Under the pieces are notes generated by a model, which searched no databases, was not told the DNA's origin, and was given only the letters and a program-made list of their open reading frames with translations. The translations under genes were made by a program, and so were the position numbers. A DNA stretch of 14,744 nucleotides. Source: Bacillota bacterium (GTDB lineage Bacteria; Bacillota; UBA4882; UBA10575). The stretch is taken from contig JAAYMP010000084.1 in the NCBI GenBank assembly GCA_012521315.1, positions 1 to 14,744 of the forward strand. Reading direction: 5' to 3'. Shown piece after piece: positions 5,895 through 12,892 of the stretch; positions within the stretch are counted from its first letter, which is position 1; every line of letters starts with the position of its first letter.

Positions 5895-6563
5895 TTAACT
5901 ATGCGGCCGCTCATCGCAATAAAGGTCAACGATTAATTGGACTTCTCCCTGGCCTTTTTCGAGTTGGCGCGCAATATCCTGGATCGAGAGCCCTTTCCGC
6001 CACAGTTCGATAATCTTTTGATTCCCGGGGGACAACTTTTGTCCTTTGATATTCTTCACCTTGCGGCTCACCGCTGGCCTGCTCTCTTCTTGGGCTGGCA
6101 ATTTCGGCTGGGCGACGTTGGACTTCGCTTGTGCCGGCCGTTCCGTTCGGGCCGACCGCCCCGTTTGCTCCCTGGTCGGGACAGGGCTTTCCTTTTTGCC
6201 CGCCGCCGTAGCTCTCGGTTGATTCGTCTCTTCCGGTTGCTTGCTGACTACCCGGCGCGCCACCCGATCCGTACTGCCGGGCTCGGCCGGTCTTGGGGGT
6301 TCTTCCGGCGCCGCCGCTTCTGCCAATTCTTCGGTCTCGACCAGCAGTCGCTGGGGTTTCACCGGTTCCTCCGGTTCATTCGGCAGCGGGGAGAGTTCTT
6401 CCTGGAGCAGCCTTTCCTCCACTAGCGAGCAGACTTCCAACAGCAACTCTTCGACCTGTGCCAACCGGGAAGTTATTTCCGAAAATTTCCGGATATTTCT
6501 TTTTCTTTCCCGCCAGCCCAGAACAACGAGCACCAGTAAAAGAAGGAAGCACCCAGCAACCAT
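5895..6563 (-). CDS. SwrB-like membrane protein with C-terminal helix-turn-helix
   Basis: This 222-residue protein has three parts. A single N-terminal membrane segment (about 3-17) is followed by RERKR, which suggests the rest is cytoplasmic. A predicted coiled coil (24-58) leads to a low-complexity, P/E/A/R-rich linker (60-175). A C-terminal domain contains IIELWRKGLSIQDIARQLEKGQGEVQLIVDL (184-214), in which SIQDIARQLEKG is helix-turn-helix-like. Bacillus SwrB (YlxL), the last gene of the fla/che operon, has the same layout of membrane anchor, charged middle and GxSIxEIAxxLxKGxGEVxLI motif, and promotes flagellar export-apparatus assembly and swarming. The gene position after sigD also agrees. 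The start at 6563 has AGGAG about 10 nt upstream, slightly far. The name rests on architecture and position, so I leave the symbol blank. Confidence 0.75.
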   Translation of the reverse strand: MVAGCFLLLLVLVVLGWRERKRNIRKFSEITSRLAQVEELLLEVCSLVEERLLQEELSPLPNEPEEPVKPQRLLVETEELAEAAAPEEPPRPAEPGSTDRVARRVVSKQPEETNQPRATAAGKKESPVPTREQTGRSARTERPAQAKSNVAQPKLPAQEESRPAVSRKVKNIKGQKLSPGNQKIIELWRKGLSIQDIARQLEKGQGEVQLIVDLYCDERPHS

Positions 6564-6586
6564 CTGATCTTTTCTCCTCTCGCGTC

Positions 6587-6907
6587 TTACAACTCAAGAT
6601 CGACAAAGCGCCCACGCCAGTCGTGACGATCTTTGCCGCCTACATTCTGCGGTTCGTCCTCTTTTTTGTTCTTTTTTTCTCCCTTTGGCCGGTCACTGTT
6701 CTCCCGACGTTTACCCTCATCCTGGACGCGTCCGTGCACAATTTCGGTTCTCCGTTGGACGCGCTGTTCTTCCCGGTTTATTTGGTTGTTCAACCGTTCC
6801 TTGCGGATCTGTTCTTCGTCTTCCTGTCCTTGAAGGACACCACCATGCTGCTTTTGTACCTCTAAAGTTCTATTAACCAAAATTTGTGTATCTAAAGGGC
6901 CGATCAT
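6587..6907 (-). CDS. Small charged flagellar-operon hypothetical protein
   Basis: This is a 106-residue, very hydrophilic protein of unknown function. It starts MIGPLDTQILVNRTLEVQKQ, which is hydrophobic and ordered, continues with a long E/Q/R/K-rich, probably helical or disordered stretch (25-95), and ends GRFVDLEL. The ends resemble a family I have seen in clostridial fla/che operons beside DUF342 genes (an M-I-x-P-x-D start and a G-x-x-I-D-hydrophobic end), but no function is known to me. The ATG at 6907 is preceded by GGGGGGGGTGAGG and begins 13 nt after the fapA stop. A longer frame to 6955 would overlap fapA and is less likely. No signal peptide or membrane segment is visible. It could be an accessory or chaperone-like protein for flagellar assembly; that is only a guess from position. 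Confidence 0.7.
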   Translation of the reverse strand: MIGPLDTQILVNRTLEVQKQHGGVLQGQEDEEQIRKERLNNQINREEQRVQRRTEIVHGRVQDEGKRRENSDRPKGEKKNKKEDEPQNVGGKDRHDWRGRFVDLEL

Positions 6908-6920
6908 CCTCACCCCCCCC

Positions 6921-8294
6921 TTAGCGGTATGGTTGAATCGACACTTCTCCTTCATTATAGGTCAACAGGGCATAGTTAAAGTTGTCTTTAAATACCCGCA
7001 CCGCTTTCCCAATAATGACCCGGACACCCGGGTAGATGGTCTGGCGCACCCGGATCGAACCCCGTTCCAACTGACGCTCGTTGATCATAAGCAAAATCTC
7101 TTCCCGCCGGCTTTCCAGTTTACGCTTCTCGGCTTTTAGAATAAACGAGGTCCGGATCAGTTTAGCCTTTTGCTCCTCCCGGTTCGGTGGAAGATCCTGC
7201 TGGCGGTTTAAGATCATCAACGCTTTCTCCGCCATATCGAGCTCTTTCTCCAGGGCGGGTAATCTTTTTTCGATCTCATTCAGTTCCCGGCGGAAACCGG
7301 GGTTGATCCCCACTTCCACCTCGGTTTGGGTCCCCATTTTCGACCCTAAATACTGGACATCAATCAGGTCGGCGGCCCGGACCACGCCGCCCATGATCAT
7401 GCCCTTTTTCGTCCCGAGGATAATTTTCTGTCCCGAGTTGACCACACTATGCATGATCGCATCCCGGACCTTAATAACCCCTTCCGCATCCACCTGGGCA
7501 TGGTCGATATAACGGGTATAAAGATCACCGCCGCATTTGACCACCGATTTGTCCTGGCCAATAATCCCGCCGTTGATCGTGATATTGCCTTCGGCATGGA
7601 TACTCCCGCCTTCCACATTACCGGTGATCACCACATCGCCGCCGGCTTTGACGATAAAGCCGCTTTCCACATCGCCCCGGATATGGACCGAACCGATAAA
7701 ATCGATGTTACCGGTCTTATAACCGACATTGCTTCTGATCTCATGGACCGCCAGCACCGACACTTTATTCCCGACCTTGGTCGGCTCTCCATCGCAGGTG
7801 GCGACCAAGCGGTTGCCCTCCCACGCCACATTCTTTCCAACCACAATGTTGACGTCCTTGCCGGGAACCGGTTTGATTTCTTCACCCAAAACATTCGTTC
7901 CCGGCACGCCGGAGGTGGCCGGTGTCTTCTCAACCAACACTTGGCCCTTCTGCACACTCTGGACCAAAGATAGTTCCCGGTGGTCAACGCGGCCGTCTTC
8001 CAACTCCTTCGGGAGCAGTCGCGCCCGTTCGGTTTCAAAGAAATACTTTAAACTGGCGTCCTCGCCATTGGTCGGTGGAACTCCTTCCGCAACCAGCGTT
8101 ACTTTGCTTGACTTTTCTTCCAAAAGACGGTGGATTACCTCTTCCTTTAACCCGAAAACGACGCCTTCTTCTCTCAGTTTTTTAATGACTTCGTCATAGG
8201 TAGGCCAAGCTATTCCCTCCGGTGGCAAATCAAGCTGGAGATAAGCATACATTTTGTCGGAGGATAAATCAACGTTAACATATGACAAGCTCAA
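6921..8294 (-). CDS. fapA: FapA family (DUF342) flagellar assembly protein A
   Basis: This is a 457-residue member of the DUF342/FapA family, common in flagellar operons of Clostridia and Vibrio. The N-terminal domain (1-100) is followed by the family stretch VLVEKTPATSGVPGTNVLGEEI (119-140). A repetitive, Gly/Val/Ile-rich segment then looks like a right-handed beta-helix (about 165-330; NVGYKTGNIDFIGSV, GDVVITGNVEGGSI, GNITINGGIIG). A coiled coil (334-412) and a C-terminal beta domain (417-457) complete it. The biochemical role is uncertain; it has been linked to flagellar assembly and signalling. No ATG fits the start: the frame opens at a TTG (8294), 18 nt after the sigD stop, with GGGAGGG about 10 nt upstream. 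An ATG at Met15 is the alternative. Confidence 0.88.
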   Translation of the reverse strand: MSLSYVNVDLSSDKMYAYLQLDLPPEGIAWPTYDEVIKKLREEGVVFGLKEEVIHRLLEEKSSKVTLVAEGVPPTNGEDASLKYFFETERARLLPKELEDGRVDHRELSLVQSVQKGQVLVEKTPATSGVPGTNVLGEEIKPVPGKDVNIVVGKNVAWEGNRLVATCDGEPTKVGNKVSVLAVHEIRSNVGYKTGNIDFIGSVHIRGDVESGFIVKAGGDVVITGNVEGGSIHAEGNITINGGIIGQDKSVVKCGGDLYTRYIDHAQVDAEGVIKVRDAIMHSVVNSGQKIILGTKKGMIMGGVVRAADLIDVQYLGSKMGTQTEVEVGINPGFRRELNEIEKRLPALEKELDMAEKALMILNRQQDLPPNREEQKAKLIRTSFILKAEKRKLESRREEILLMINERQLERGSIRVRQTIYPGVRVIIGKAVRVFKDNFNYALLTYNEGEVSIQPYR

Positions 8295-8312
8295 AGTAAA
8301 ACGTCCCTCCCG

Positions 8313-9098
8313 TCACAAAACTTCAATTGCAGTACGCCAGCGGGATAGCCTCCCTTTTAAACGAAAAATTGCTTTGGTATGTATTTGCGACACACGTGAT
8401 TCGGAAATGTTCAGGGTCTGGCCAATTTCTTTCAGTGTCAATCCTTCGTAATAATAGAGGGTAATTACCAGTTTTTCCCGTTCCGAAAGCGCCTCAATGG
8501 ATTTTGCCAACGCTGCCTTTAACTCGTTAATCTCAACCAGCTTCTCCGGATCCGAACTATCCTCATTTTCAATCAAGTCTAAAACCCGTACACTATCATC
8601 ATCCAGGTTGCGCGTCATCCACATCTCATCCAAGGAACTCAGTGTCGTACAGCTGATTTCATTAAGTAGGCGGTGGAATTCCTCCAAGGAAATACTTAAA
8701 GAGTCACAGATCTCCTGATCAGTGGCGTACCTTCCCAACTTGTTTTCCAGTTCATTACAGACCTTCTCAAGTTCTTTCGCCTTTTGCCGGACCGACCGTG
8801 GAACCCAATCGTTATTGCGCAACCCGTCCATGATTGCCCCCCGGATCCGGGCAATGGCGTATGTTTCAAATTTAATCCCGCGGTCGGGATCAAATTTGTC
8901 AATGGCATCGAGCAAACCAAAGATCCCGTAACTTACCAAATCGTCAAATTCCACATTCGGTGGGAGGCCGATTGCCACCCGGCCTGCCACATATTTGACT
9001 AGGGGAGCATACCCCTCGATTAACTTCTCACGGGCGGCATTGGAACCTCCCTGGCGGTATTCCTTCCAAAGTAGTGCATCCCGCCCTTTGTTGAACAT
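8313..9098 (-). CDS. sigD: Motility sigma factor SigD/FliA (sigma-28 family)
   Basis: This is a 261-residue sigma factor of the FliA/WhiG/SigD type, which directs RNA polymerase to late flagellar, chemotaxis and autolysin promoters. Region 2 is LVKYVAGRVAIGLPPNVEFDDLVSYGIFGLLDAIDKFD with GIKFETYAIARIRGAIMDGLR. The signature NNDWVPRSVR (95-104) marks this subfamily. Region 4 has LSEREKLVITLYYYEGLTLKEIGQTLNISESRVSQIH, with the helix-turn-helix at about 221-243. Its activity is normally held back by the anti-sigma factor FlgM, which is not in the window. The gene lies 78 nt after cheD, the widest gap in the operon. Its ribosome binding site is in the loop of a potential hairpin (9099-9127), which could limit its translation. 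The position between cheD and the SwrB-like gene is as in Bacillus. Confidence 0.95.
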   Translation of the reverse strand: MFNKGRDALLWKEYRQGGSNAAREKLIEGYAPLVKYVAGRVAIGLPPNVEFDDLVSYGIFGLLDAIDKFDPDRGIKFETYAIARIRGAIMDGLRNNDWVPRSVRQKAKELEKVCNELENKLGRYATDQEICDSLSISLEEFHRLLNEISCTTLSSLDEMWMTRNLDDDSVRVLDLIENEDSSDPEKLVEINELKAALAKSIEALSEREKLVITLYYYEGLTLKEIGQTLNISESRVSQIHTKAIFRLKGRLSRWRTAIEVL

Positions 9099-9127
9099 TA
9101 TATACCCTTCCCCCTTTAAGGTATATA
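9099..9127 (-). promoter_or_regulatory. Potential hairpin with the sigD ribosome binding site in its loop
   Basis: On the transcribed strand, TATATACC (9127-9120) and GGTATATA (9106-9099) are perfect 8-bp complements around a 13-nt loop. The second arm touches the sigD ATG at 9098. The loop contains AAAGGGGGAAG, the only Shine-Dalgarno-like sequence. If folded, the hairpin would place the start codon at the base of a stem and could tune translation of sigD. The stem is A/U-rich, so its stability is modest and probably temperature-dependent. Confidence 0.45.
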
Positions 9128-9152
9128 TTTCCTATCCCCACTGTTAACTTCT

Positions 9153-9159
9153 TCGACAA
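9153..9159 (-). promoter_or_regulatory. Candidate Spo0A box upstream of sigD
   Basis: TGTCGAA, the core 0A-box sequence, occurs exactly on the minus strand within TTGTCGAAG in the cheD-sigD gap, 55 nt upstream of the sigD start. Spo0A controlling motility at sporulation entry would be sensible. However, a 7-mer is expected once or twice by chance in a window of this size, and another copy lies inside spoIIGA (3534-3540). Confidence 0.2.
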
Positions 9160-9176
9160 CTTCGGGGCAAATCCTC

Positions 9177-9668
9177 TTATAAAATGACATCGGGGGAGTT
9201 TAACATCTTTATGGTAACATTACCGGTCTCTAAATCCATGTAAACGGACCGTCCGACATGCCCGCCAACGTTCCGGCTTACGATCTTTAAACCCAACTCC
9301 GCCATGATCTTTTCCACCGCCGCAATATTCCGTGCTCCGATCTGAACTTGACTGTTCAGACCATTGAAATTAAACATTTGGGACCCACCGGCGATCTTGA
9401 CCACCATGCGTTCTTTCATGGCCCCCTCTTTTTGCAACGAACTAATTAAGTCGGGAATCGCCGTATCGGCAAATTTACCGCGGTTGGTTAGGGTATTGGC
9501 ACTGGACAGGGAACTGTCGGGCAACATTATGTGGGCCATTCCTCCCGTTTTTAAAAAAAAATCATAAACACAGATGGCAATACAAGAACCTAAGCCTAAA
9601 GTAAAAAGGACTCTTGGTGCCCTGGCCACTACTATTTCGGACATTCCGACCCGGATTGGTTCTGGCAT
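9177..9668 (-). CDS. cheD: Chemoreceptor glutamine deamidase CheD
   Basis: This is a 163-residue CheD, which deamidates chosen glutamines on methyl-accepting chemoreceptors and binds CheC, raising its phosphatase activity. The catalytic triad is visible: Thr23 and Cys29 in VLFTLGLGSCIAICVYD, and His46 in GGMAHIMLP. These match Thr21, Cys27 and His44 of the Thermotoga enzyme, with the same spacing. The conserved KIAGGSQMF, IGARNI and VGGHVGRSVYMDLETGNV follow. The ATG at 9668 has AAGGAAGG immediately upstream and the start MPEPIRVGM fits the family. It overlaps the end of cheC by 37 nt, which couples the two partners translationally. A later ATG at 9644 would shorten the conserved N-terminus and is less likely. 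Confidence 0.96.
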   Translation of the reverse strand: MPEPIRVGMSEIVVARAPRVLFTLGLGSCIAICVYDFFLKTGGMAHIMLPDSSLSSANTLTNRGKFADTAIPDLISSLQKEGAMKERMVVKIAGGSQMFNFNGLNSQVQIGARNIAAVEKIMAELGLKIVSRNVGGHVGRSVYMDLETGNVTIKMLNSPDVIL

Positions 9669-10279
9669 CCTTCCTTCACTCCCAACGCCTCTAAGATAGT
9701 TGCTAAAGATCCGGGGTCCGGAACGAGAAAGAAATGACCGTCAACACTCTCATCACACGCGGTCAGTTGTGTTTCAATGAGCACCGCAAAATCACCCATC
9801 TCGCCCAAGTCGGCCAAGATCGTGCTGAGAATGGCGCCGACCATATCAAAGGCGAGGGCGGGTACGGACGATATCATGTTGATTCCGGTAAAGTTGGAAA
9901 AAGCATAAACATAAGCCCCGGTTAGAATATTCCCAATTTCTTTCAGTGCTGAAATTTCCATTTCGCCCAAAAGATTGCTGCATTTTTCCGGGTCGTTAAT
10001 CAAAAGCCCGGCCACCCAAAGCGCTTTCTCTTCTGGAAAAAGGTAAAGCATCTTACTGGGGGCCCCGCCAAAGATCCGTAAATAAACGCCCACCATCGGT
10101 TGTTCCGGGCCGCCAACATAATCGCAGGCTTCCGTGAGGGGTAAAATGTTTACTTGCGGAACGGTCATCGATACTCTCTTGTTCAACAGTTGGGAAAGGA
10201 CCGTGGCGGCGTGGGCGGCACCGATATTACCCACTTCGCGAATGGCATCAAGTTGGATGGGGGTTAGGTTTTCAATCAT
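9632..10279 (-). CDS. cheC: CheY-P phosphatase CheC
   Basis: This is a 215-residue CheC, which removes the phosphate from CheY-P and, with CheD, forms the non-methylation adaptation loop. Both active-site motifs (D/SxxxExxN) are intact: E15/N18 in DAIREVGNIGAAHA and E114/N117 in SALKEIGNILTGAY, at nearly the same positions as in Thermotoga CheC. The ATG at 10279 follows the cheW stop by 7 nt, with GGAG in the cheW stop region as its ribosome binding site. The last residues (about 202-215, rich in C, Q, S and E) lie mostly in the cheD overlap and look like an unconserved extension. The adjacent cheD start supports a CheC-CheD complex. Confidence 0.96.
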   Translation of the reverse strand: MIENLTPIQLDAIREVGNIGAAHAATVLSQLLNKRVSMTVPQVNILPLTEACDYVGGPEQPMVGVYLRIFGGAPSKMLYLFPEEKALWVAGLLINDPEKCSNLLGEMEISALKEIGNILTGAYVYAFSNFTGINMISSVPALAFDMVGAILSTILADLGEMGDFAVLIETQLTACDESVDGHFFLVPDPGSLATILEALGVKEGCQNQSGSECPK

Positions 10280-10286
10280 CCAATCA

Positions 10287-10841
10287 TCACTCCACTTCCG
10301 GTTCCGGTTCCGGTTCCAGTTCCGGTTCCGGTTCCGCTTCGCTCAACTCGCTCATTTCATTCAATTCGCCCAGTTGCTTCTCCTCTTCCGGACTAAGCGT
10401 GTGTTCCAAGTTAAGCAAGACAATTAAACGGTCTTGGAGTTTGGCGACACCGGCCAAGTAGTAAGAATCCACCCCTTTTGTGATCGGTGGCGGGGGTTCA
10501 ATCGCCGAAACCGGAATCCTTAAAACTTCAACCACGGCATCGACCAACATCCCGACCAGCGATCCCCCTACTTCGACAATGATGACGCGGGAATCAACCC
10601 CGAGCTCGGGCAGGGTTAGCCCGAAACGGGCCCGGAGATCAACAATGGGGATGATGTCGCCGCGGAGATTAATGACCCCTTCCACAAACGGGGGAGCCTT
10701 CGGCACCCTCGTAATCCCTTGTTCCAGTTTTTCAATCTCCCGCACCTGCAAAATATCCACGCCAAACTCTTCCTCTCCCAGCTTGAAGATGATCAGCTGG
10801 GTAGTTTCTTCTTGCCGTTCCTTACTCTGTTTCTCTTTCAT
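10287..10841 (-). CDS. cheW: CheW coupling protein with repetitive acidic tail
   Basis: CheW joins chemoreceptors to the kinase CheA. The core (about 14-155) shows the usual pattern: TTQLIIFKLGEEEFGVDI, VREIEK, VEGVINLRGDIIPIVDLR (the conserved NLRG), and a second barrel with VGMLVDAVVEVLRI and VAKLQDRLIVLLNLE. At 184 residues it is longer than most CheWs because of a tail, SELSEAEPEPELEPEPEPEVE-type, encoded by a GAACCG-like hexamer repeat (10294-10341). A PPPP run occurs at about 117-120. The ATG at 10841 has GGGGGG 7 nt upstream. It lies between cheA (27 nt) and cheC (7 nt) and forms part of the same operon. The tail is not needed for known CheW function; its purpose is unknown. Confidence 0.95.
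   Translation of the reverse strand: MKEKQSKERQEETTQLIIFKLGEEEFGVDILQVREIEKLEQGITRVPKAPPFVEGVINLRGDIIPIVDLRARFGLTLPELGVDSRVIIVEVGGSLVGMLVDAVVEVLRIPVSAIEPPPPITKGVDSYYLAGVAKLQDRLIVLLNLEHTLSPEEEKQLGELNEMSELSEAEPEPELEPEPEPEVE
10294..10341. repeat. In-frame hexamer tandem repeat encoding the CheW Glu-Pro tail
   Basis: Read on the plus strand the unit is GGTTCC. Six consecutive units run from 10300 to 10335 with one change (AGTTCC at 10318-10323), and the flanking hexamers ACTTCC and GCTTCG are decayed copies. On the coding strand it specifies alternating Glu-Pro. Because the unit is 6 nt, gain or loss of copies would change the tail length without shifting the frame. Confidence 0.9.
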
Positions 10842-10868
10842 TGCCCATCCCCCCTTAAATACGGTTGC

Positions 10869-12860
10869 TTAAGCTACAGAACGCAGATCCAGGATCAGCG
10901 CAATCTTCCCGTTTCCCAAGATGGTCGCCCCGGCGATCCCGGGAATATTCCCCAGGTAACTGCCGAGGGATTTAATCACCACATCCTGTTGGCGGAGGAG
11001 CGTATCGACCACAAACCCGACCCGGCGCTCCCCGGTGGTGACCACCACCACATCCAGCTCTTCCAAACTGGTATTTTTGGCTCCGGTCACGCCCAGGTAA
11101 TCCTGAAGCCGGATTAACGGGATCAGTTCGTCCCGGTACAAGGTGACTTCCCGGTTCCGGAGCATCTTGATGTCTTTCTGGACCACACTGATCGTCTGGT
11201 CGATCAGGGTGGAAGGAATCGCAAACACCTCATCACCCAATTGAACAATGAGCGTTTGAATAATGGCCAGCGTCAACGGCAGGCGAATAGTGATCCTGGT
11301 GCCCTTCCCTTGCTCGCTGCTCATTTCCACCACGCCGCCCAGGTTAGTAATCTGGGTTTTCACCACGTCCATCCCGACGCCCCGGCCGGAGATGTCGGTC
11401 ACTTGATCGGAAGTCGAGAAACCGGGAAGGAAGATTAGGTTCATCACATTTTCGTCATCCATCATCTCCAGCTCTTCGAAACTGACAATCCCCCGCTCCA
11501 ACGCCCGGGCTTTCACTTTCTCCAGATTCACCCCGGCGCCGTCATCGATCACCTCAATCACCACATTATTCCCGGCTTGATAGGCTTTAAGCTCCACAAT
11601 TCCGGGCAAGCTTTTCCCGGCCGCCGTTCGGACCTCCGGTGGCTCAATTCCGTGGTCAACACTGTTCCTGACGATATGGACCAACGGATCAACGATCTCA
11701 TCAATCACCGTCCGGTCCAGTTCGGTTTCGGCCCCGCTGATCTGTAATTGCACTTCTTTCCCGGTCTCTCTGGCCAGATCCCGGACCAGGCGGGGAAAAC
11801 GGGAAAAGACATTGTCAACTGGGACCATCCTGGTTTTTAACACTTGGTCCCGTAGATCGATAGTCAAGCGGGTCAGCTGCTGGACCGTCTCCTCCAAGGT
11901 CTGATCCTCGTGCTCGCTGCTTAGCTGTTCCAAACGGGATCTGGTGATCACCAGCTCACCAACGAGGTTCATCAAATCATCCAGCTTCCGGATGTCCACC
12001 CGCACTGTCGGCGAGACATTCGAGAGAATTTTGGCGGCGGCTCCTCCCTTTTGCGCACCGCTATCACTGGCCGTTGCTTTGGCCGCGCCACCACCTCGCC
12101 GTTCCACCAGCACTTCGTCGACGGAAAGGACTTTCCCCTCCACCTTATCCACGTCAAGCATCTTTTCCAGGAAACGAACCAAAAAATCCAGCGGTTTTTT
12201 ACTTAAGATACCGATGATGAAGTCGGTCTCGAACCGCTCATCTTCCAGCTCTTTTGCCGTGGGAATGGTGCGGACAATCTCCCCATGCGCTTCCAATTCG
12301 CGCAGGATCATAAAGGCGCGGGCTCCCTTGAGCAGGCATTCTTCCTGTAGATAGACATGGAGTTGATTCAGGTTGAACCCTTCCCCGACAGCCTGTTTGA
12401 TCTGCTCGATCTCCGCCGGCAGGTAACGTAACTGGAGCGTGCGACGGCGTTCCGCCGCCTGGTCCGGCTTACTGACCGGCTCTTGGGTCGTAAACTTTTG
12501 CAGGTTCTGGAGGACGCCGGCGATCTCGATATCTTCCTCCCGGCCTTCCCTAATCCCTTGGGCCAGAACTTCCAATAAATCCAACGCCTCAAAAAGGGTG
12601 TTGATGATCTCGGCATTGACTTTCAGTTCGTTCTGGCGGAGCAGAGTAAGCACGTCTTCCATGGCGTGGGTAACATTGGACATCTTGTTAAAACCCATGG
12701 TTGCCGAAGCCCCTTTTAAGGTATGGGCGGCGCGGAAAATTGAGTTAATGATCTCGGGGTTGTCCGGATTTTGCTCCAAAGCAAGCAGAGACTGGTTTAA
12801 GGATTGTAAATGTTCCTGACATTCATCCATAAACACATTTAGATACTGTGAAACGTCCAT
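10869..12860 (-). CDS. cheA: Chemotaxis histidine kinase CheA
   Basis: This is a 663-residue CheA, the soluble kinase that phosphorylates CheY. Domains in order: P1 with the phosphorylated His46 in AAHTLKGASATMG; a P2-like CheY-binding domain (about 140-245); the P3 dimerisation helices (about 285-355, TVRVDIRKLDDLMNLVGELVI); the P4 ATPase with N-box HIVRNSVDHGIE (395-406), G1 DDGAG (439-443) and G2 GRGVGMD (492-498); and the P5 CheW-like domain (about 530-663). All expected motifs are intact. The ATG at 12860 has GGAGGTG 6 nt upstream and starts MDVSQYL, as in the family; a longer frame to 12896 would overlap flhG. It follows flhG by 32 nt. In Bacillus cheB sits between flhG and cheA, but here it does not. 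Confidence 0.97.
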   Translation of the reverse strand: MDVSQYLNVFMDECQEHLQSLNQSLLALEQNPDNPEIINSIFRAAHTLKGASATMGFNKMSNVTHAMEDVLTLLRQNELKVNAEIINTLFEALDLLEVLAQGIREGREEDIEIAGVLQNLQKFTTQEPVSKPDQAAERRRTLQLRYLPAEIEQIKQAVGEGFNLNQLHVYLQEECLLKGARAFMILRELEAHGEIVRTIPTAKELEDERFETDFIIGILSKKPLDFLVRFLEKMLDVDKVEGKVLSVDEVLVERRGGGAAKATASDSGAQKGGAAAKILSNVSPTVRVDIRKLDDLMNLVGELVITRSRLEQLSSEHEDQTLEETVQQLTRLTIDLRDQVLKTRMVPVDNVFSRFPRLVRDLARETGKEVQLQISGAETELDRTVIDEIVDPLVHIVRNSVDHGIEPPEVRTAAGKSLPGIVELKAYQAGNNVVIEVIDDGAGVNLEKVKARALERGIVSFEELEMMDDENVMNLIFLPGFSTSDQVTDISGRGVGMDVVKTQITNLGGVVEMSSEQGKGTRITIRLPLTLAIIQTLIVQLGDEVFAIPSTLIDQTISVVQKDIKMLRNREVTLYRDELIPLIRLQDYLGVTGAKNTSLEELDVVVVTTGERRVGFVVDTLLRQQDVVIKSLGSYLGNIPGIAGATILGNGKIALILDLRSVA

Positions 12861-12892
12861 CGCTTTCACCTCCAGGATGCGCTTATCAGCAA

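Noticed and set aside
7449..7973. 174-codon plus-strand open frame opposite fapA
   Set aside because: Antisense to the beta-helix repeats of fapA; the H/D-rich composition is what the complement of that repeat gives.
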